Shown piece after piece: positions 57,886 to 64,000 of a stretch of 64,000 nt of DNA. A program made the translations under genes and the position numbers. Under the pieces are notes generated by a model, which made no database searches, was not told the DNA's origin, and saw nothing but the letters and a program-made list of their open reading frames with translations. Origin of the DNA: Phlyctochytrium arcticum. Its lineage: Eukaryota; Chytridiomycota; Chytridiomycetes; Chytridiales; Chytridiaceae. The stretch covers positions 868,001 through 932,000 of the forward strand of contig JAHLKI010000004.1 in the NCBI GenBank assembly GCA_025602905.1, written 5' to 3'. Numbering within the stretch: position 1 is the stretch's first letter; each line of letters begins with the position of its first letter.

Positions 57886-60570
57886 CGTTCGTGGTTTACT
57901 GGATTTCTTGCCAGTTTCTCTGCAGGTTCATTATCGATGAAAACTTTGAAGGCGTTTTCATCAGCATCTCCCACAAGTCCTAGTTCTTGTAGCAGACTGC
58001 GATACCATATTGATTCTTTGGCGGCTTGGGTCAATGCCATATATTCAGCTTCAGTAGTAGACAGAGCTACCGTTGGTTGTCGTTTACTTGACCAGGAGAG
58101 AAGATTTCCAGACGCTCGACCATCACCAAAGAAAAAGACTTATCCGGTTCGCGATCTTCTAGTATCCAAGTCAGCCGCCCAATCTGAATCTGAAAAACCG
58201 GTGATCATTCGTGTTGCGAAATCTGCTTTCTTGATGGTCATGACCATTTTGATTGTTCGATTCAAGTATCGAAATATACGTTTCACCGCGTCCCAATCAT
58301 TCTCAGTAGGATTTGACATTTTTTGAGCGACTCGAGAAACGGCAAATGCTATATCTGGTCGTGTGTTGGTCATTAGGTACATCAATGCACCAACAGCTTC
58401 TCTGTATGGTGTGCCCAGTGCCAATGATTGATCTCCATTCTTCTTGATTGATGGAGTTAGAGCGAATGGCGTATCATGAGCTTCTCGGTGGTTAAGATTT
58501 CCCATATACTTCTTGATGATGGATGCGGCATAACCTTCTTGATCAAGAATATAACAATCTTCATGTTTTGTCAAGCGGACACCAAGAAGGTAGCTAGCGG
58601 GTCCGTTGTCTGTCATTTTGAATTCTTTACGAAGCATATCTTTCACCCCCTCGAGGGCATCCTCAGAGGCACCAATGAGAATGTCATCGACATAAACTGC
58701 AATAAGAACCTTGGTATAACAAGGCTAGCAGGGACAGGTTTCCATAGGACAGTAGTAACGTTGTTCAGTGTAATGTACAAATGGTCAAGTACAGTTCTCG
58801 GTCTAGGTTACGGGGGGAAGACTGTCTATGCTGGCTATATGCTATGTACAAGGAAAGAAAAGAGCACGACGGGGATTGGCTGGGAGTGCGCGGACGCGTA
58901 GCGCGACGCGACGCGTTCTGAAACTAACAAGTGTGATGCGCAGTCGACTTGTTACACTTGGGCCGGCCATGCTCCACAAGATAGTATAGAGAAGCATCCG
59001 CATACGTAACAAGATATCCCAAGGAAATCAAGTACTTGTGAAGACGTTGATTCCATTCTCGGGGAGCTTGCTTAAGTCCATACAGACAGCGACGGAGTCG
59101 ACAGACCATACCATTCGGAGCAAGTACGCCAGGAGGAACACGCATATAAATGCGCTCTTTCAAGAGTCCGTTTAGAAAAGCCGTCACAACGTCCATTTGA
59201 TGAACAGTGAGACCGAAAGCCAGACAAAGCGATAAGAAAAGACAGAGAGTCTGACTTTTGATGACAGGGGAAAAGGTTTCGTTGTAAATCAATGCCCTCT
59301 TCTTGAGCAAAACCACGTACAACCAGACGGGCCTTCCAACGATAAACTGTACGATTGGCATCGCGCTTTCGCTTGAAAACCCAACGACATGAGATGAGTT
59401 TTTGCTGAATAGACGACGCATCAACGAGTTCCCACGTATTGTTCTCAGCCAGAGACGCCAACTCAGACTCAATAGCAGCACGCCACTGCGGGGCTTCGGG
59501 ATTCATTGGATCGATGGCTTCTGCATAAGTTTGAGGCTCTGGAACATCTTCGGGAATATCAATGAGGTGTTCCAGGACGGCATGGTTGACAACAGATTCC
59601 AAAAGTCGCGCGGAAGCAATTTCAGGATAAGGAAAATGAACATCGCGCGTACTAATAACCTTGCCAGATTCGCAGTCCAAGATCGAATAACCATCCATTG
59701 CATGAGGGAAGCCAAGGAAACGACCACGACGAGCACGAGCAGTAAACTTGTTCGTGCCAACTTTATCACCAGTCCAAAAATGAACAAAACATCCGAAAGT
59801 ATGGAATCGGGAAACATCCGGCTTGCGTCCAGTAAGAGCTTCGAAAGGAGTCATATGGTGAGGTTAAGCAGAATGAGGACGCGAGTTGTAGAGATCAGTA
59901 GCATAGATAACCGCATAATTCCAATACTTGTGAGAAAGATCATCTGCATGAAACAAAAGGCCGCGGGTAATGGTGAGGACCGTACGGTTAAAACGTTCGT
60001 TGGTACCATTTTGAGATGATTTATTTGTCTGAGTAGTTTCATGGCGAATATAGAGACTCAGAAGGGTAGCAGTGAGTTGTTTGTTCAAAAATTCTTGATC
60101 CGAATGAACTAGGTGAATGACACCCTTGTTAACAACGACAACATTAGCGAGATATCGAAGAAAAACATCGTTGATAATTTCTTTATGCCGACTTGTTTGG
60201 GGTTCGACAAAGGCAAATCTTGTATGTCGGTCAATGATACTAACACCGCAGGCATAGGGACCAGGAGTGTTTTTGGGAGGAAAGAAATGATCCATTTGAA
60301 CCACCTCAAACGGTTTCGTTGTCAAACGTTCAGCGACACCCAAGGGTAGTTGAGTCATTTTGGCTTGAGCACAAATAAAACAAGATGATGGGTCCACGGG
60401 GAAAGTAGTGGGATCGATTTTTGGCAAGTTGCAAACACGATCAAACATGTCGCGAAAAACACGTAAACTTGGATGACCAAGGCGTGCATGCCATTCAGGA
60501 TAAGCTCGGGTAATGGAAGCAAAAGCAATGGGGTCAAAAGAAGTAGATGACGACGGAAGACCAATAGACA
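57886..60570 (-). pseudogene. Ty1/copia retrotransposon pol, 5'-truncated and multiply broken
   Basis: Reading right to left: a GAG-pre-integrase finger (WHARLGHPSL ... CFICAQAK), integrase core (QMDHF, HSDQEF, NERFNRT), an in-frame TAA at 59864-59866 just before MTPFEALTGRKP, reverse transcriptase (HQMDVVTAFLNG, then YVDDILIG after the MITE) and RNase H to VNHE at 57886. Frameshifts are near 59270 and 58140. A MITE (58715-58956) interrupts the reverse transcriptase and element B cuts the RNase H; the end of the gene is at 32545-32740. The upstream end at about 60570 abuts a Mutator-like fragment and lacks gag and an LTR. Confidence 0.85.
58715..58956 (-). mobile_element. MITE copy 2 (242 bp), inside the copia reverse transcriptase
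   Basis: The ends are TATAACAAG and CTTGTTACA, flanked by CTTGG at 58710-58714 and 58957-58961. Removal with one duplication restores the frame into VLIAVYVDD. It is homologous to 3946-4185 in inverted orientation. Confidence 0.82.
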
Positions 60571-61018
60571 TGATGACAATGAAGACAACTACGACGATGA
60601 CAACGGCGAGGGTGTTGCAGATGATGTGAGCAAGGTGATTGAGGCAGCCTGGGTGCTGAAGACCATGAGGACGGCGGCGATTTTGATGATGAAGAGTCGG
60701 ACTTGCAGCAAGACCAATACCAAGAGGAGGTTGAGGAGGGCGATGGCGACAACCGATTGCAAATGTTCGAAGAAGAAATGGCAGAAATCTGTAGTGTGGT
60801 GTTGGAATCTGCCCGCGGATTGGAATACCAAGTTCAATTTCGAGATCACAGATTTCTGCAAGCTCCAAAGCAAGAGGGAGCGACCTTTTTCAGGATGGCA
60901 AGAGGGGCATTGAAGAAGGAGAGCCGTTTACAGGGGACGCGCGGTCAAACTGCCACAACATGGGAATCGTCCTCAACGAGCGGCGTTACTGTATGTTTTA
61001 TTGCGCTCGGCCCTCTGT
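60571..61018 (+). pseudogene. 3' fragment of a Mutator-like transposase gene
   Basis: The acidic tail and C-terminal block (GLEYQVQFRDHRFLQAP, then LQGTRGQTATTW) match the end of the 3350-6567 gene (GLEFQTQFCDHRFLQAL, LQGTRGQNATTW). The left part is missing where the copia sequence begins, so copia probably inserted here or a rearrangement joined them. Confidence 0.75.
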
Positions 61019-62862
61019 GATTGGTCAAAACACATAATTGTCTGGTTGTTAGCATTCATCTTCGATATAGCATCTTTGGTCAGGTTGCTGAATTGTGGGC
61101 AGCGTATGTTCCAGCGTACTACCCTCTCATAGCTCTCTGCGTCTAATAGCTCAGTCCAGTCTGTAGTTATTGCTCTATGTATTAGTTTACTCGTTTTGAA
61201 GAAAGCACTCTTGATTATAACCCTTCCCTGCCCCAAAGTTTAATCCCTGGCCCTGCTACCTTATGGTAGAATATGCTCTGAGCTGTCGTCAACAAAAGAA
61301 TTTTATCAATGACCATTGTGCGTGATGCAAGCCGCTCTGCACAACCCAACATTTTGGCGCCAAAAATTTACATAAGCAATGTCCGACAGTCTGAAAAGAA
61401 TGAAGGGATACCTGAAAGTGACCCAATTTCACCCAAACTTTATATAGAATAACGAGACCGAGTAAATGAAAATGAAGGAAACATATTTAAGAAGCTAGGG
61501 AAAACGTGTCCGCTACCTCAGACTATATAAAGGATATAGTTTGACCCAAAAAACCACCAATCTAAGCGCATCTAAGAATTTGATGGGGTACGTGAAATGT
61601 GTAAGCATGGTGAGATACACGAGCTACTGAGTTGATGTTGAAACTGATGATTCTAAATAGTGTTTGAAAGAAGCTTATTGATCGCTCTTAGCCAGGAAAA
61701 GGAGAAAACAACTATGATTTCCGTTCTTTGCTTCCATGATTTCTCGTCCTTTTTTGATGTTGCAGCAATATGTCTTTTCCATTTTGTTTGTCTCTGTTTG
61801 TACTGCCCTTTTATTATGCCTTAATTTTTAAAGATATGCTGATTTTTTCCTTCAATTCCGCTTTGTCCTTCCTTCCCATTCATTCATTTTTGTTCTGTCT
61901 GTGCTTCTTTTGAAATGCCTTGATTCTATTGTTCACTATGTCTTGATCTTTCATGCATGTCTTCGTTTGATGATGTGTGATCTTTCATTCCGTTGACTTG
62001 AGAGGAAGAGTGAATCAGATCCAACTATGTTTCTTTGTCTACTGAGATACCAACTTATTCCATCAATTGTCTCTATTCTATCTCATTTCTTCCATTCTTG
62101 CTTTGATTCTCCAGCTAAGTTTCTTGGTCTAATGAAGATACCTACTTATGCCATCAATTATCTCTATATTATCTCATTTCTTCCTTGCCTGCTTTGATCT
62201 TTCCGCTTGATTTTCTCTTTATTTTTCTCATTTCTTCCTTTCATTGTTTGATTTTTCAAGAAATGAGTCTTAGCAAGTCACATATATGACTCTTTTTTTG
62301 ATTAGTGGTGCCAACCCTCAGCACACTTCGGGTTAAAACCCTCAGCAAAATTATCCCGGGGCTCGTTGCGATGCGACAAACCAACAGTGCTGAGGGTTTA
62401 CGAGTAAAGGTCTAGGTATAGGTACAGTACTGTACTTTCAGTTTGCTGTAGGTATAGCTACTTTGAGCGATATGTATGTATTGAGGAAGATATTGAATTA
62501 CAAGCAAACAACTATCATTGTATTTCTTTACACCTCTGCTTATAACATTTGATCTCTCCCTTTTGCGAATGGCATGTATCCGCTAAATATTGTTTTAGTT
62601 CATTCGATCTTTGTTTGAATAAACAATTGAACTCCCTATTGTAATACTGTGTGTGAGCAGAGTATGTATTATTGTGATCATTATGAGGAAGACGAAGTAA
62701 TGCTAGCTTATATACCAATGGAGTGAGGAAGGACTACGAACACTATGTACATCTATATGAAACACTGAGTACAGTAGAGTTGCGGTCACCTTGTATGTGA
62801 CCGTCCAGCGGTGACGCCTCAGATGGCCGTTACTGATGAACCAGCGGCCATGGTTTCACAAC
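61019..62862. other. non-coding stretch; includes the likely LTR of the right-hand copia
   Basis: No gene is supported. A 12-bp inverted pair (AACCCTCAGCAC near 62315 and GTGCTGAGGGTT near 62387) bounds a stretch of roughly 85 bp. On the minus strand a purine-rich tract (about 62864-62875) is followed by TGTTGTGAAACC starting at 62863, the probable LTR start of the copia element to the right. Its end is not determined. The stretch 61660-62290 is pyrimidine-rich. Confidence 0.45.
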
Positions 62863-63086
62863 ACTCCCCTTTGTCAAAGCGGGACGACGAAACTGAATTG
62901 GGAAGTGAGAGTCGGTGAATAGGATATGTGTGGTAGTGGTAAACTCGATGACGATGATGATGATCCCTCATTAAAAAGAGCCCTCCTGTGAAAACCCAGT
63001 GGGATAAAAGTTCAGGAGGAAAAAGAGTAGATCGCGAGTGTCGATGTCGAGTATGATGATATATGAGTTGAAGAGACTCCCCTTGA

Positions 63087-64000
63087 TCAAGGAGCGGATG
63101 GAGTCAAGCGCTCGCGGAGTGATTGCAAGCTATGGAGGCCTAGTCCAGTCCGGAGATAGGTGTGTGCCGGAGCATGCAGCGTTTTGGTGAAAATGTCTGC
63201 GAGGTTATGAACACCGGGTATATTGACGATGTCGATTTCGGTCCCGTTCATGTCTGATGTGCTGAAGAACTTTGGAGCGATATGCTTGATCCGATCGCCC
63301 TTGATGTAGCCAGATCGAATTTGCGCAATAGCAGCTTGGTTGTCTTCGTATATCACGGTTGGAGTATCAGGAATAGGCCGATTTGATGCCGTAGATATAT
63401 GTTGTTGCATAAGACGTAACCAGACAGCTTCGCGGGCGGCTTCATGAAGAGAAATGATTTCGGCGTGATTCGTGCTCGACGGTGTCATGGTTGTGAGAGT
63501 AGAACGCCATGAGATAGCGGCGCCGTTTCGGATGAAGACATAGCCAGATTGAGATTTGCCTTTCGTCATGTGTGAGAGATATCCCGAATCAGCGTAGCCG
63601 AGGGTATCATGAATGGTTGGTATCCGTCCGTCAGATGCAGCGGGAGTAAAAGCGTAATCTCGTGGATATGATTGATTGGTGTAGAGTAGTCCAAAGTCCA
63701 ATGTACCTTTAAGATATCTGAGGATATGCTTAATGCCTTGCCAATGGCGCTTGGTAGGTGCTTTGGAACTGCGTGCCAGGAGTGAGACTGCAAATGATAT
63801 GTCAGGGCGAGTGCAGGTTGCCAAATAAGTGAGAGCGCCGATGGCTGATAGATATGGGTATTCTGGTCCCAACGGTGTCTCCCCTTCACGAATGGGGCCG
63901 TAGATATCTTGCTCAGGTTCGAGTTGTCGATGCAACAAAGGAGTCGGCAGAGGATGAGCGTTGGACATGCCGAATTTATTGAGGATCCTGGCAATGTAAG
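63087..64000 (-). CDS. second Ty1/copia element, C-terminal RNase H part of pol (partial)
   Basis: The frame is open from the window edge to a stop at 63087. Typical copia blocks: IGALTYLATCTRPDISFAV, HILRYLKGT, the RNase H segment GYADSGYLSH ... SQSGYVF, SSTNHAEIISLHEAAREAVW, YEDNQAAI and the final IKHIAPKFF, NLADIFTKTL. It differs clearly from the copia element to the left. The frame is undamaged in this window, so it may be a younger insertion. The rest lies beyond 64000. Bases 62863-63086 hold the tail and polypurine tract. Confidence 0.85.
   Translation of the reverse strand, partial: YIARILNKFGMSNAHPLPTPLLHRQLEPEQDIYGPIREGETPLGPEYPYLSAIGALTYLATCTRPDISFAVSLLARSSKAPTKRHWQGIKHILRYLKGTLDFGLLYTNQSYPRDYAFTPAASDGRIPTIHDTLGYADSGYLSHMTKGKSQSGYVFIRNGAAISWRSTLTTMTPSSTNHAEIISLHEAAREAVWLRLMQQHISTASNRPIPDTPTVIYEDNQAAIAQIRSGYIKGDRIKHIAPKFFSTSDMNGTEIDIVNIPGVHNLADIFTKTLHAPAHTYLRTGLGLHSLQSLRERLTPSAP

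Noticed and set aside
60626..60913. 95-codon plus-strand frame as a separate gene
   Set aside because: It overlaps in another frame the fragment whose translation matches the Mutator-like transposase C-terminus.
60973..61236. 87-codon minus-strand frame
   Set aside because: It has no domain, overlaps the end of the transposase fragment and has no counterpart elsewhere in the window.
62433..62452. TACAGTACTGTA in the right flank as a Tc1/mariner end
   Set aside because: No partner end in inverted orientation was found nearby, so an element cannot be defined.
1..64000. tRNA or rRNA genes
   Set aside because: No cloverleaf with A and B boxes and no rRNA-like stretch was noticed on reading; a tRNA scan would be needed to exclude one fully.

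Overview
The window is a nest of mobile DNA from a eukaryotic, probably fungal, genome. No ordinary host gene is recognisable. Spliceosomal introns of 52-56 nt with GT..AG borders interrupt a Mutator-like transposase pseudogene of a kind I know mainly from fungi, and Ty1/copia retrotransposons lie around it. The fungal assignment is inference.

Layout: (1) 1-3212 is an apparently intact Mutator-like element with 65-bp perfect terminal repeats. (2) 3350-6567 is a decayed second Mutator-like transposase gene carrying a 240-bp MITE. (3) 7379-32156 is element A (24,778 bp) and 32741-57880 is element B (25,140 bp). They are two integrated polinton-like DNA viruses in opposite orientation, 584 bp apart. 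(4) 57886-60570 plus 32545-32740 are the two halves of one copia retrotransposon, split by element B and also carrying a second copy of the MITE. (5) 60571-61018 is the 3' end of another copy of the region-2 transposase. (6) 63087-64000 is the 3' end of a second copia element.

Each viral element has long inverted terminal repeats (about 1.2 and 1.4 kb), a perfect 60-62 bp palindrome at each extremity and a 5-bp target duplication. Both share a collinear core: F-box-like protein, CheY-like receiver protein, several unknown small proteins, a giant adenovirus-fibre-like protein, a basic 536-538 aa protein, packaging ATPase, probable penton and major capsid proteins, a DDE integrase with chromodomain and a tyrosine-recombinase-like protein. 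I saw no family B DNA polymerase and no adenain-type protease, which favours polinton-like viruses over classical Polintons.

The replication ends differ. Element A carries an archaeo-eukaryotic primase fused to an SF3 helicase, together with a SET-domain protein. Element B carries a TV-Pol-like polymerase fused to an SF3 helicase, together with a Cys-rich protein. Element A looks intact and young (near-identical terminal repeats, perfect TTGTG duplication, open frames). Element B is older and broken: a stop in the capsid gene, an HNH-AP2 endonuclease beside the integrase, and a fibre gene with six frame lesions. Four of those lesions are 5-bp insertions that look like Tc1/mariner excision footprints.
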